Positions 1 through 8,441 of a stretch of 23,692 nt of DNA are shown piece by piece. Below the pieces are notes generated by a model. The model did not search any database. It was given only the letters and a program-made list of their open reading frames with translations, and was not told the origin of the DNA. This DNA comes from Clostridium sp. 26_22 (GTDB lineage: Bacteria > Bacillota > Clostridia > TANB77 > CAG-508): positions 1 to 23,692 of the forward strand of contig MNRP01000002.1 of assembly GCA_001916005.1 (NCBI GenBank), in the 5' to 3' direction. Each line of letters starts with the position of its first letter. Position 1 is the stretch's first letter. Both the position numbers and the translations under genes were made by a program.

Positions 1-693
1 TTTAGAATTTTAAAATATGAAATGGCAATAATAGAAAGTGCAATAGATGAAAAAGAATGTAAAAGGAAAGATTATTTGTACCCAAGAGTAAATGCAATAG
101 TTTTATATACAGGAAAACAAAAATGGAAGGTATCAAAAACATTTAATGAAGCACAAGTGTCAAGCATACTGGAAAAAGCAATAGAATTTGCAAAATATAT
201 TCTTGTAGATATTAATAATTATACAGAAGAAAAATTGTTAGAAACACCATCATTTATGACAAAAGCATTATTAATAGAAAAGGCAAAAGATAATGAGCAA
301 ATAGCAAATTATATAGAAAAAATAGTAGAAATAATAAATAAAGATAAAGAAAATTATTCAGACAATATAAAAGAAATATTTAAAATAATGTTAACTCAAA
401 TAATAAAAAATAAAATAGGAAAAGAAAAGACAGATGAATTTCTAAATAAGTTAAATATAGGAGGTGATGGAGATATGATGGCAGTATTTGAAACAATTCA
501 ACAAGATAACAAACGTATATATAGACGTGGTAAAAAAGATGGCATTGTTGAGGGAATTAAACAGGGAATATCACAAGGAATAATGGAAAAAAGTATTGAA
601 ATTGCAAAAAAACTACTAAAGGAAAATTTCTCAAAAGAAAAAGTAGCAAATTTAACAGGATTATCAGAAAAAGAAATAGAAAAATTAAAATAA
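1..693 (+). CDS. Rpn family / PD-(D/E)XK transposase-like nuclease, 5'-truncated by window edge
   Basis: The frame is open from base 1, reading FRILKYE before the first ATG at 22, so the true start lies outside the window and 230 residues are visible. The segment YPRVNAIVLYTGKQKWKV is the conserved 'YPrV.pIVlYtG...W' core seen in recombination-promoting nuclease (Rpn/YhgA-like) and 'PD-(D/E)XK nuclease family transposase' proteins. The C-terminus carries the usual Gly-rich GI-x-QGI repeats and ends with a helical tail (IAKKLLKENFSKEKVANLTGLSEKEIEKLK region). The catalytic PD-(D/E)XK residues sit in the N-terminal half of this family and are not in view, so activity cannot be judged. Family members are DNA endonucleases linked to recombination and are often multicopy in Clostridia. 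Gene-family confidence is high; the exact role is unknown. A strong terminator follows 14 bases after the stop. Confidence 0.8.
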   Translation, partial: FRILKYEMAIIESAIDEKECKRKDYLYPRVNAIVLYTGKQKWKVSKTFNEAQVSSILEKAIEFAKYILVDINNYTEEKLLETPSFMTKALLIEKAKDNEQIANYIEKIVEIINKDKENYSDNIKEIFKIMLTQIIKNKIGKEKTDEFLNKLNIGGDGDMMAVFETIQQDNKRIYRRGKKDGIVEGIKQGISQGIMEKSIEIAKKLLKENFSKEKVANLTGLSEKEIEKLK

Positions 694-706
694 AAACAAA
701 AGAATT

Positions 707-746
707 AAAGATAATAAATAGAAAAAATACTATTTATTATCTTTTT
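707..746 (+). terminator. Intrinsic terminator after the Rpn-family gene
   Basis: A perfect 15-bp stem (707-721 with 730-744) and an 8-nt loop are followed directly by a T run (742-746). It is AT-rich but long, and lies just after the stop codon at 693. The 196 bases from here to the spoIIE start hold no supported ORF. Only weak -10-like elements are seen (for example around 915-922), with no convincing -35 and no good Spo0A box. Confidence 0.85.
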
Positions 747-942
747 AAAATTCTACAATAATATTGCTTTTTTTGGCAATTTATAATAAAATAAACGCAG
801 TAAATTGAAAAATAATAAAACAAATAAAAAATAAATATCACAAAATGTAAAAAACTTTTTTGAATTACCATACCAAAAAAGACAAAAAATACAAAGGACA
901 AGTAGTAAAATTTTGCTATAAAAAGTTTAAGAGGTGGTAAGG

Positions 943-3375
943 ATGTTTCAAAATATAAATGAAAATACAGTAAATACTGCAAGATACGAAGAAGATAATA
1001 GTCATAAAAAGAAAATAGAAATATTTTCAAACGTATTAAGCATAAAAAATATAATCATATATGTAATAACATTTATGATTTCAATGGTTGGTGTAACAGG
1101 AGAATTTTCACCATTTAGTATAAGTATATTAGGTGCATGTTTAGCAAATTCAGTACCAGCATTAGGAGTAGTTTTAGCAGGAATTATAGGCAGTGCAATA
1201 AAATTTGGAGTTAGTGGAGCTGTAGGCTATATTTTAACAGTATTAACACTAATTGCTACAATGTTTATAATAAAAGTAAAACAAAACGATGAAGAAAAAA
1301 ATGAACAAATAAAATTGTCAAAAAATATATTCATATCAACATTAATAATACAAATACTTAAATTAGGAATAAATGGATTTACATTATATGATGCTTTAGC
1401 CAGTGTATCATTTTCAATAATTGCAGTCGTATTTTATAAAATATTTGTAAATTCACTTTCTGTAATTCAAGATTTTAGAGAGAATAAAGCATTTTCAATA
1501 GAAGAAGTATTAGGAGCAAGTTTATTATTATCAATTTCTGTTAGTGCATTTAATGGAATAAATATATTTGGATTTTCAGTTCAAAATATTTTAAGTATTC
1601 TAATAGTTTTAATTTTAGGATGGAAAAACGGTGTATTAGTAGGAACAACAGCAGGTGTTACAATAGGAGTAACCTTAGGAGTAATAACATCATCTGATCC
1701 AATAATGGTAGCAGCATATGCTATTTCTGGAATGATTGCGGGAATATTAAATAGATTTGGAAAGATAGGAGTTATTGTTGGATTTTGCTTAGGGAACGTC
1801 GTACTTGCATATGTATCAAATGGATATACAGTAGAATTAATTCATTTTAAAGAAATATTAATTGCATCAATTGGGCTTTTAGCAGTACCAAAATCAATAA
1901 GAATAAATATAGAAGAATTTACTGGTGGTTCAAAACTTTTACCAGTATTTCCAGACAGAGCATTAAATAAAAGTAAAGAAACAGCAGAGAGATTAAATAA
2001 TGTTTCAGAAACAATTCAAGAAATGGCAAAAACATATAAAATAGATGATGCGGAAGAATTAAAACAAGAAGAAAATATCAATAATAAAGAAATATTTATC
2101 AATGAATTATTAGATAATTTAAATGGCTATGAAAACAATATGCTATATGAGGATATATCAAATACAGAAGGAAAAATAATTGATGAAATTTTTGAATTGT
2201 TGTTAGACAAGCAAGAAATAAACAGAGAACAATTACTAGAAATATTTGCAAGATGTAATAGTTACATAATCGGTTTTGATGATAAAAATATAAGTGAATA
2301 TTTAGAAGAAAATATTGCACAAATGGTAAGAGTAATAAATATGTCTTATAAAATAAGTAAATCAAGTTTTGTATGGCAAAAAAAATTACAAGAAAACAAA
2401 AAGAACATAAAAGAACAATTAACCGGGGTATCTAAAGCAATTTCAAATATTGCTGAAAATATAGAAAAAAATATTCAAAATGAAGAACAATTCATAAAAG
2501 AAAAAAGGCAAATAATTGAATTATTAAAATTAAAAGATATAAACATACAAGAAATATCAATACAAAAAGAAGATAGATTTTTAATTGAAATATATATGGA
2601 AAAATCAAATAATGTAGATATAGATGAAATTAAAAAAATATTAACAGAAGTATTAGGAGAAGAAATTGCATTTAATCAAGATGCAAGTATTGGAACAAGA
2701 TTAAATTTTTTATCAGATGATAAATTTGTAATGGCAATTGGAATGTCAGAAAAAACAAAGGAAAATAGCCAAACATCAGGTGATAGTACATTAACAATTA
2801 GACTAAAAGATGGAAAATATTTAGTAGCTTTAAGTGATGGAATGGGTTCAGGAGAAAAAGCAAAACAAAGTAGCCAAAAAGCATTGAAAATGCTAGAAAA
2901 CCTATTCTTATCAGGCTTTGATAAAAATACATCAATGGAATTAATAAATTCAAGTTTAATAAGCCAAAATGAAGAAATATTTGCAACTTTAGACATTGCT
3001 ATTGTAGATTTATATAATGGTTGTGTAGAATTTATAAAAGGAGGAGCTTGTCCAACTTATATTAAAAATTCAAATAAAGTCCAAATAATAAAATCAAATT
3101 CACTTCCTGCAGGAATAATAAATCATGAAAGTTTACAACTATTTGACAAAGACATTGAAGCAGGAGACATAATGGTTATGTGTTCAGATGGAATATTAGA
3201 TTCTAATATAGAATACAAAAACAAAGAACTTTGGGTAAAATATCTACTTGAAGATATAGAAACAAACAATACTAAAAAAATAGCAGATTTAATACTAAAT
3301 GAAGCAATTGACAACAATTTTGGAACAGCAAAAGATGATATGAGTGTAATTGCTTGTAAATTTGTTGAAAAATAA
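943..3375 (+). CDS. spoIIE: Stage II sporulation protein E (SpoIIE), PP2C-type serine phosphatase
   Basis: This is an 810-residue protein, close to the 827 residues of B. subtilis SpoIIE. The N-terminal third is a stack of hydrophobic segments (about residues 30-320), then comes a helical regulatory region, then a C-terminal PP2C phosphatase domain from about residue 590. Metal-binding PP2C motifs are intact: DGMGSG (632-637), CSDGILD (747-753) and KDDMS (797-801). The family dephosphorylates the anti-anti-sigma factor SpoIIAA at the polar septum, releasing sigma-F in the forespore, and also acts at the division site with FtsZ. I chose ATG 943 because AAGAGGTGG ends 5 bases upstream; an in-frame GTG at 934 lies inside that RBS. 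It is followed after 41 bases by the WG-repeat gene, so they are probably co-transcribed. It marks the organism as an endospore former, or one of recent descent. No clear 0A box was found upstream. Confidence 0.95.
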   Translation: MFQNINENTVNTARYEEDNSHKKKIEIFSNVLSIKNIIIYVITFMISMVGVTGEFSPFSISILGACLANSVPALGVVLAGIIGSAIKFGVSGAVGYILTVLTLIATMFIIKVKQNDEEKNEQIKLSKNIFISTLIIQILKLGINGFTLYDALASVSFSIIAVVFYKIFVNSLSVIQDFRENKAFSIEEVLGASLLLSISVSAFNGINIFGFSVQNILSILIVLILGWKNGVLVGTTAGVTIGVTLGVITSSDPIMVAAYAISGMIAGILNRFGKIGVIVGFCLGNVVLAYVSNGYTVELIHFKEILIASIGLLAVPKSIRINIEEFTGGSKLLPVFPDRALNKSKETAERLNNVSETIQEMAKTYKIDDAEELKQEENINNKEIFINELLDNLNGYENNMLYEDISNTEGKIIDEIFELLLDKQEINREQLLEIFARCNSYIIGFDDKNISEYLEENIAQMVRVINMSYKISKSSFVWQKKLQENKKNIKEQLTGVSKAISNIAENIEKNIQNEEQFIKEKRQIIELLKLKDINIQEISIQKEDRFLIEIYMEKSNNVDIDEIKKILTEVLGEEIAFNQDASIGTRLNFLSDDKFVMAIGMSEKTKENSQTSGDSTLTIRLKDGKYLVALSDGMGSGEKAKQSSQKALKMLENLFLSGFDKNTSMELINSSLISQNEEIFATLDIAIVDLYNGCVEFIKGGACPTYIKNSNKVQIIKSNSLPAGIINHESLQLFDKDIEAGDIMVMCSDGILDSNIEYKNKELWVKYLLEDIETNNTKKIADLILNEAIDNNFGTAKDDMSVIACKFVEK

Positions 3376-3416
3376 AAAAATATATGTTATATTATATGTG
3401 CAAAGGAGGACTACAA

Positions 3417-4952
3417 ATGAGTAGAGGAAAAAGATATGATACAGAACCAAAATTAAATATGAAAAAGGTTTTTGCGGTAATTATAGCAATTGCTGTAATA
3501 ATAATGTTTATATTTATAATAAAAAAATTATTGGTAAAAGATAAAGACACAGGAACAATAAGTAGTTCAAGTTACTTTGCACTATATAAAGATAACAAAT
3601 GGGGAGTCATAAAATCTAATGGAGATATAGTAATAGACCCAGCATATCAAGAAATGATAGTAATACCAAACAGTAAAAATGCTATTTTTATTTGTACATA
3701 TGATATAGATTATGAAACAGGGGAATACAAAACAAAAGTATTAAATGAAAAAAATCAAGAAATATTTACAAACTATGACAAAGTAGAAGCAATAGCAAAT
3801 AAAGACGAAAATAATAATTTATGGTATGAAGAAAACATTTTAAAAGTAGAAAAAAACGGTAAATATGGAATAATAAATTCAACAGGAAAAGAATTAACAT
3901 CAATAGAGTATGATGAAATAACAGCATCAGCAGGAATAAAGAATTCATTAAAAGTAAAAAAAGATAATAAATACGGAATAATCAATGAAGATGGAAAAGT
4001 AGTAATTCCAACATCTTATGCAGATATAGAAGAAATTGGAAAAGACAATAAATCAGGTTTTATTGTAAAAAACGAAAATAATAAATATGGTGTAATTGAT
4101 TATTCTAATAATGTAATATTAAATTGCGATTATAATAAAATCTATAAAATACATTCAAACGATTTATATGTAGTGACAGAAAATACATTACAAAAAGTTG
4201 TAAGAACAGCGGAAAATGGTACATCAACAGATGTGTTAGTAAAAGGTTATGATGAAATAACAGGTATATTAGCAACAAAAGACAGTGGAGTAATATTTAA
4301 AAAAGCAAACAAATATGGAATTATGGACTTATCTGGAAATGTGATTTTAGATGCTCAATATGATTATTTGAAAGAAGCAAAAACAGGAATATTTATTGCT
4401 AAAAAAGGTGATAAATATGGAATTATAAATAGCAGTAATGAAGAAAAATTGGCATTTAATTACACATCTATAAGTTATAATGAAAAAGCAGATATATATG
4501 TTGCTGAAGATAGTGAATTAAATTCAAGTATATTAAATAACAATTTAGAAACAAAACTTACAGGATTTTTATTAGAACTAAATACAGATAAAGGCTATAT
4601 AAAAATGAGAATAGATGGCCAATACAAATATTACAATTTAAAATTTGAAGAAAAACAAGAATCAGATATTTTCCCAAATAGAACATTATTTTTAAGTAAA
4701 AAAGATGGAAAATATGGATTTGTAGATAAAACAGGAAAAGTAATAGTGGACTATGTTTATGATGATGCAATGGAACAAAACGACTATGGGTTTGTTGCAG
4801 TAAAAAAAGATAATAAATGGGGAAGTATTAATAGTAAAGGAACAGTAGTACAAGAACCAACATATAATCTAGATGATTATTTACTAATAAACTTTATTGG
4901 TAGATGGCATTTTGGATTAGACATTAATATGAATTATTATAATCAAGAATAA
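3417..4952 (+). CDS. WG-repeat protein with N-terminal membrane anchor
   Basis: This is a 511-residue protein. A hydrophobic segment at about residues 18-35 follows a basic N-terminus, suggesting a signal anchor with an outward-facing remainder. The rest is made of about eight WG-type repeats with the core K-(W/Y)-G-(V/I)-I-(D/N)-x-x-G-x-(V/I)-(I/V), for example NKWGVIKSNGDIVI, NKYGIINEDGKVVI and GKYGFVDKTGKVIV. WG/KWG repeats form beta-rich solenoid-like folds; no enzymatic role is known for the family. ATG 3417 is chosen because AAAGGAGG (3402-3409) lies 7 bases upstream; an in-frame ATG at 3384 has no RBS. Its position 41 bases after spoIIE and upstream of an unknown membrane protein suggests membrane or spore-envelope work during sporulation, but that is only guilt by association. 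Confidence 0.85.
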   Translation: MSRGKRYDTEPKLNMKKVFAVIIAIAVIIMFIFIIKKLLVKDKDTGTISSSSYFALYKDNKWGVIKSNGDIVIDPAYQEMIVIPNSKNAIFICTYDIDYETGEYKTKVLNEKNQEIFTNYDKVEAIANKDENNNLWYEENILKVEKNGKYGIINSTGKELTSIEYDEITASAGIKNSLKVKKDNKYGIINEDGKVVIPTSYADIEEIGKDNKSGFIVKNENNKYGVIDYSNNVILNCDYNKIYKIHSNDLYVVTENTLQKVVRTAENGTSTDVLVKGYDEITGILATKDSGVIFKKANKYGIMDLSGNVILDAQYDYLKEAKTGIFIAKKGDKYGIINSSNEEKLAFNYTSISYNEKADIYVAEDSELNSSILNNNLETKLTGFLLELNTDKGYIKMRIDGQYKYYNLKFEEKQESDIFPNRTLFLSKKDGKYGFVDKTGKVIVDYVYDDAMEQNDYGFVAVKKDNKWGSINSKGTVVQEPTYNLDDYLLINFIGRWHFGLDINMNYYNQE

Positions 4953-4962
4953 AAATACAAAT

Positions 4963-4990
4963 AAGTTCTAGAAAAATTTTTCTAGAACTT
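4963..4990. repeat. Perfect 28-bp palindrome between the WG-repeat gene and the next gene
   Basis: AAGTTCTAGAAAAA and TTTTTCTAGAACTT are exact reverse complements with no spacer. It sits 10 bases after the stop of the WG-repeat gene and 28 bases before the next start. In RNA it could form a hairpin with a small A/T loop, but no T run follows on either strand, so it is not a textbook intrinsic terminator. It may be a processing or partial-termination site within the operon, or a dyad protein-binding site. Confidence 0.6.
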
Positions 4991-5018
4991 AAAACATAAT
5001 AAAAAAGAGGTAATAAAA

Positions 5019-6242
5019 ATGGAACTAAAGATAAACTATCAATATTCATATTTTATACATCCTTTTGTAATAAAGGAAACAAAGTATCAAAAATATTTAT
5101 TAAAAATACTAAAAGACAAACGTTTTGAATTAAAAGTATTTCAAAAAAGCAAAGACTTGAACTTATATCAATATTTTTTACCAAAAATAAGTCAGTTTTT
5201 GTTTTCTAGTTTTTCACACTCAAAAATGAAATTAGACAAATTACAAGAGTTACCAGAAGATACAAAATCAGCAATTTTAAGCAAATACCCTTGTACTATA
5301 TTTGAGTATAATTTAAAAGAAGATATACAAGGAAAAACAGATGAAAGAGGAGTATTTTTTAAAATACAAAAAATTAATTTAATCTGCTTTAATACGGGAA
5401 TTTGTTTCTTCGTAATGAAGACAAATCTAGAAGATGCAAAAGAATTCGCAGACTTATTAAATTTTAATTATAAATTTAGAGAAATAAATAGTGAAAGTCA
5501 TAATTTAAATAATTATGATAAAATTTATTTGCAAACTAGCACTTTTAGTGATGTAAATAAATTAAATGAATTTATAAAAGACATAACTGGTTCTGATATA
5601 GAAACAGTAAAATTAGATATAGATACACAGAAATTCTTAACTTATTCTTATGTATGTATAGACCAATCAGCATGGAATCAAGAAAATGAATTTGAAAAAA
5701 TTCAATATTATTTTAATAAATATGCAAACTTTTTACCAGCTGATAACTCAGCAGATATAACAGAAGAAGTAACTACATTTTCTAAATGGAAATATGCAAA
5801 CATAGGAATTACAAAACAAGGAGTGGCATTGTTTGCATCAAGTGCTGATATAAACAATTTTACAACATTACCAGAAGAATTTGAAACAATATATTTTTAT
5901 ACATATATCTTAAATTTATATAAAAAGATATATTTAAAAAAATTAGAAAAAGAATTTAGTAATAATCAAAATTTAAAAGAAGCAAGAAAAAAATTTATAG
6001 ATTTTACTAAAAACTTATGGATTCAAGAAGTAACAGAAAATGAAGTTGGTTCAAATATCAATTTTAAATTAAATAAGGTTTTTGAATTAGACAGATTGTA
6101 TTATGAAATAAAAACAAAATACGATATATTATATAAGAACTTAAATATTGAAAAATATACAAAAAGTACAATTGTAATTGCAGGAGTATTAGTTGCTCTA
6201 TTAATATTTAATATTCTTAATTATATAAATATGATTAAATAA
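5019..6242 (+). CDS. Unknown 407-aa protein with a C-terminal transmembrane tail
   Basis: I do not recognise this family. The protein is mostly soluble, Lys/Asn/Phe-rich and has no N-terminal signal. It ends with a single hydrophobic segment (about residues 381-405, STIVIAGVLVALLIFNILNY) preceded by a long charged helical region (about 320-380). This layout, a cytosolic domain plus helices leading to a terminal membrane segment, resembles CorA-like or DUF155-type tails in outline, but no CorA GMN motif is present, so I do not assign it there. The start ATG has AAAGAGG 8 bases upstream. It lies between the WG-repeat gene and acpS (14-base gap), all on one strand, so it is likely part of the spoIIE-to-tatD transcription unit. 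It is probably tail-anchored in the membrane with the bulk in the cytoplasm. Confidence 0.8.
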   Translation: MELKINYQYSYFIHPFVIKETKYQKYLLKILKDKRFELKVFQKSKDLNLYQYFLPKISQFLFSSFSHSKMKLDKLQELPEDTKSAILSKYPCTIFEYNLKEDIQGKTDERGVFFKIQKINLICFNTGICFFVMKTNLEDAKEFADLLNFNYKFREINSESHNLNNYDKIYLQTSTFSDVNKLNEFIKDITGSDIETVKLDIDTQKFLTYSYVCIDQSAWNQENEFEKIQYYFNKYANFLPADNSADITEEVTTFSKWKYANIGITKQGVALFASSADINNFTTLPEEFETIYFYTYILNLYKKIYLKKLEKEFSNNQNLKEARKKFIDFTKNLWIQEVTENEVGSNINFKLNKVFELDRLYYEIKTKYDILYKNLNIEKYTKSTIVIAGVLVALLIFNILNYINMIK

Positions 6243-6256
6243 TTAGAGGTAAATGT

Positions 6257-6631
6257 ATGAAAATAAGTTGTGGTGTAGATATTATAGAAATTGATAGGGT
6301 AAAAGAAAGTATAGAACAGCTTGGAGATAAGTTCTTAAATAGAGTTTTTACTGATAAAGAAATTGAATATTGTGAGTCTAGAAAAAATCAAAAATATCAA
6401 CATTATGCTGCAAGATTTGCTGCTAAAGAAGCTACATTTAAAGCTGTTTCAGGGCAAATAGATGATAAATACAATGTATGTTGGAAAGACTTTGAAGTTA
6501 CAAATGATGAACAAGGAAGGCCAAGTATAAAATTAGTTGGAATAGATGAAAAATCAATAGAAAATATTGATATTAGTATTTCGCATTGTAAAAAATATGC
6601 AGTGGCAAATGTTACAGTATTATATAAATAA
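6257..6631 (+). CDS. acpS: Holo-[acyl-carrier-protein] synthase
   Basis: This 124-residue protein is the normal AcpS length. It transfers 4'-phosphopantetheine from CoA to the serine of acyl carrier protein, activating fatty-acid synthesis in the cytoplasm. The N-terminal motif GVDIIEIDRV supplies the Mg-binding Asp8, and RFAAKEA supplies Glu58 and the catalytic lysine region. The C-terminal SISHCKKYAVA is the conserved SxSH strand. RBS AGAGG is 7 bases before ATG. It follows the unknown 407-aa gene by 14 bases and precedes tatD by 22 bases, consistent with one operon. No anomalies. Confidence 0.96.
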   Translation: MKISCGVDIIEIDRVKESIEQLGDKFLNRVFTDKEIEYCESRKNQKYQHYAARFAAKEATFKAVSGQIDDKYNVCWKDFEVTNDEQGRPSIKLVGIDEKSIENIDISISHCKKYAVANVTVLYK

Positions 6632-6653
6632 TCAGTTCAAAAGAGGTAATAAA

Positions 6654-7433
6654 ATGAAATTATTTGATAATCATAGTCATTTAAATGATGAAAAATTTGA
6701 TGAAGATAGAGATGAAATAATACGAGAAATAATAAATACGGATACTAAAAATTTTATAACAGCAGGCTACAGTTTAGAAGGTTCAAAAAAAGCTGTAGAA
6801 ATATCAAATAAATATGATTTTATGTATGCAACATGTGGTATTTCTCCAAATGATATTCCACAAAATGAAGAAGAATTGTGGAAAATGTTAGATGAAATCA
6901 AAAATTTAATTAAAAACAACAATAAAAAAGTTGTAGCAGTAGGGGAAATAGGATTAGATTATTATTGGAATACAGATAATAAAGAACTTCAAACAAAGGC
7001 TTTTATAGAACAAATAAAATTAGCGAATGAATTAGATTTACCAATTGTAATTCATACAAGAGATGCAATAATGGACACTTTGGAAATATTAAAAGAAAAT
7101 CTAGTAAAAAATAAAGGTGTTTTTCATTGTTGCCCACAAAATAGGGAATTAATAAAAGAAGGTTTAAAACTAGGATTTTATATTTCTTTTGCAGGATCAA
7201 TTACATTTAAAAGTTCAAAAAATGCAGATGAAATGATAAATTTAGTACCAAATGATAGAATTTTGATTGAAACAGATAGTCCATATTTAGCACCAGAGCC
7301 AGTTCGTGGAACTAGAAATACACCGATTAATGTTAAATATGTTGCTCAAAAAATAGCTGATGCGAAAGGCATGACTTTAGAGGAAATTGCGGATATAACT
7401 TATGAAAATGCAAGGAAAATATTTAAAATATAA
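6654..7433 (+). CDS. tatD: TatD family metal-dependent hydrolase / 3'-5' DNase
   Basis: This is a 259-residue TIM-barrel metallohydrolase of the TatD/YabD family (cytoplasmic; family members have 3'-5' exonuclease or DNase activity tied to DNA repair). Metal-binding residues are present: His7/His9 (DNHSH), Glu98 (GEIGLDYYW), His134 (IHTRDA), His158 (FHCC) and Asp208 (ETDSPYLAP). The usual GxHPH turn reads GISPND here, a non-metal position. ATG 6654 is chosen because AAGAGG lies 7 bases upstream; the longer in-frame ATG at 6567 lies inside acpS and has no RBS. It is the last gene of the plus-strand run and ends at a bidirectional terminator. In some Firmicutes TatD proteins sit beside metG or rnmV; here the partner is acpS. 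Confidence 0.93.
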   Translation: MKLFDNHSHLNDEKFDEDRDEIIREIINTDTKNFITAGYSLEGSKKAVEISNKYDFMYATCGISPNDIPQNEEELWKMLDEIKNLIKNNNKKVVAVGEIGLDYYWNTDNKELQTKAFIEQIKLANELDLPIVIHTRDAIMDTLEILKENLVKNKGVFHCCPQNRELIKEGLKLGFYISFAGSITFKSSKNADEMINLVPNDRILIETDSPYLAPEPVRGTRNTPINVKYVAQKIADAKGMTLEEIADITYENARKIFKI

Positions 7434-7436
7434 AAT

Positions 7437-7473
7437 AAAAATGCTAATAAATAGATTTTTTATTAGCATTTTT
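7437..7473. terminator. Bidirectional terminator between tatD and htpX
   Basis: A 15-bp perfect stem (7437-7451 with 7459-7473) has a 7-nt loop. It is T-rich on the right for the plus strand (7469-7480) and, read on the minus strand, is followed by a T-rich tract. It sits 3 bases after the tatD stop and 5 bases beyond the htpX stop, so it serves both convergent genes. Confidence 0.88.
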
Positions 7474-7478
7474 TATTT

Positions 7479-8384
7479 TTATCTAATATTTCTCAAAGCT
7501 TCAATTCTATCAGCTGTGCTAGGATGAGTAGACCATAAACTAGAAGTTTTTCTCTTCCCTTTATCTCCATTCTTTTTAAAAGGATTAATGATATACATAT
7601 TAGCCGTTGCAGAATTAGCAGTTTCTAATTCATTAGGGTCATTTTCTAACTTTTCTAAAGCAGAAATTAAACCGTCAGGATTACGAGTAAACTCTACTGC
7701 AGTAGCATCAGCTAAAAACTCTCTTTTTCTTGAAAGAGCAAGTTGCATTAAAGTTCCAAATATAGGAGAAAGAATTAAGAAAATCAATCCAAGTAGCATT
7801 AATATTCCATTTGCTTTACTATCATTATCTCTATCATCTTTTAAGCCACCCCAAAACATAATTCGAGAGAACATATCTGAGAGCATAACAATAAGTCCAA
7901 CAAACACTGAAACAACAGCACTTAAAAGAATATCATAATTTTTTATATGACTCATTTCATGAGCAATTACACCTTCTAATTCATAGTAATTTAATTTTTC
8001 AAGTAAACCTGTAGTAACACAAATTACAGCATGTTCAGGATTTCTACCAGTTGCAAAAGCATTTGGTTGAGCATCTTCAACAACATATAAATCTGGTTTT
8101 TTAGGTAGGCCAGCAGTTACCATTAGAGCATCTAAAATATTTACAAGTTTTAAATCTTCCTCTTTAGTTGCAGGTCTTGCTCTACAAGAAGCTAAAACTA
8201 TTTTATCACTGTAATAGTAAGAACCCCAAGCAGAAGCGATTGAAAAAATTAATGCGATTAATATAGATAATTCTCCTAGATTTAAAGCATTACATATATA
8301 ATAAATAATAAGTGTCACTGCAATAATAAAAATAGAAACAATAATTGCAGATTCAAATTTATTTTTCTTAATTGTTTTAAACAT
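7479..8384 (-). CDS. htpX: HtpX-type membrane zinc metalloprotease
   Basis: This 301-residue M48B peptidase is embedded in the cytoplasmic membrane and degrades misfolded membrane proteins. Two hydrophobic segments lie at about residues 13-31 and 39-56. The zinc-binding HEMSH motif is His142/Glu143/His146, the third ligand is Glu222 in SRKREFLADA, and further membrane segments lie around 154-170 and 194-215. The C-terminal STHPSTADRI motif is typical. The start is ATG at 8384 on the minus strand because AGGAGG lies 6 bases upstream; an upstream in-frame codon at 8405 overlaps the intercistronic hairpin and has no RBS. It is the second gene after lemA, 57 bases downstream, a pairing common in Firmicutes and other bacteria. 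The hairpin between them may lower htpX expression relative to lemA. Confidence 0.96.
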   Translation of the reverse strand: MFKTIKKNKFESAIIVSIFIIAVTLIIYYICNALNLGELSILIALIFSIASAWGSYYYSDKIVLASCRARPATKEEDLKLVNILDALMVTAGLPKKPDLYVVEDAQPNAFATGRNPEHAVICVTTGLLEKLNYYELEGVIAHEMSHIKNYDILLSAVVSVFVGLIVMLSDMFSRIMFWGGLKDDRDNDSKANGILMLLGLIFLILSPIFGTLMQLALSRKREFLADATAVEFTRNPDGLISALEKLENDPNELETANSATANMYIINPFKKNGDKGKRKTSSLWSTHPSTADRIEALRNIR

Positions 8385-8403
8385 AAAATACCTCCTATAG
8401 AGC

Positions 8404-8434
8404 AAAAAGGGGTACTTAAAAAAGTAACCCCCTT
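8404..8434 (-). terminator. Terminator-like hairpin between lemA and htpX
   Basis: On the minus strand AAGGGGGTTACTT pairs with AAGTACCCCTT (one bulged pair region) around a 4-nt U loop, followed by a short U run (complement of 8408-8404). It lies 8 bases after the lemA stop and about 20 bases before the htpX start. Its GC content is high for this AT-rich window. It probably works as a partial terminator or a 3' stabiliser for lemA mRNA, since htpX has no obvious promoter of its own. Confidence 0.7.
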
Positions 8435-8441
8435 CATTTAA

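Noticed and set aside
876..900. Spo0A-box-like GACA motifs upstream of spoIIE
   Set aside because: They match only part of the TGTCGAA core, and poly-A context makes such matches common.
934..936. GTG as the start of spoIIE
   Set aside because: It lies inside the AAGAGGTGG ribosome binding site; ATG 943 is at correct spacing.
737..1030. Minus-strand 97-aa frame upstream of spoIIE
   Set aside because: It overlaps the spoIIE start and a terminator, has Phe/Tyr-rich low-complexity content typical of the complement of A-rich DNA, and has no RBS.
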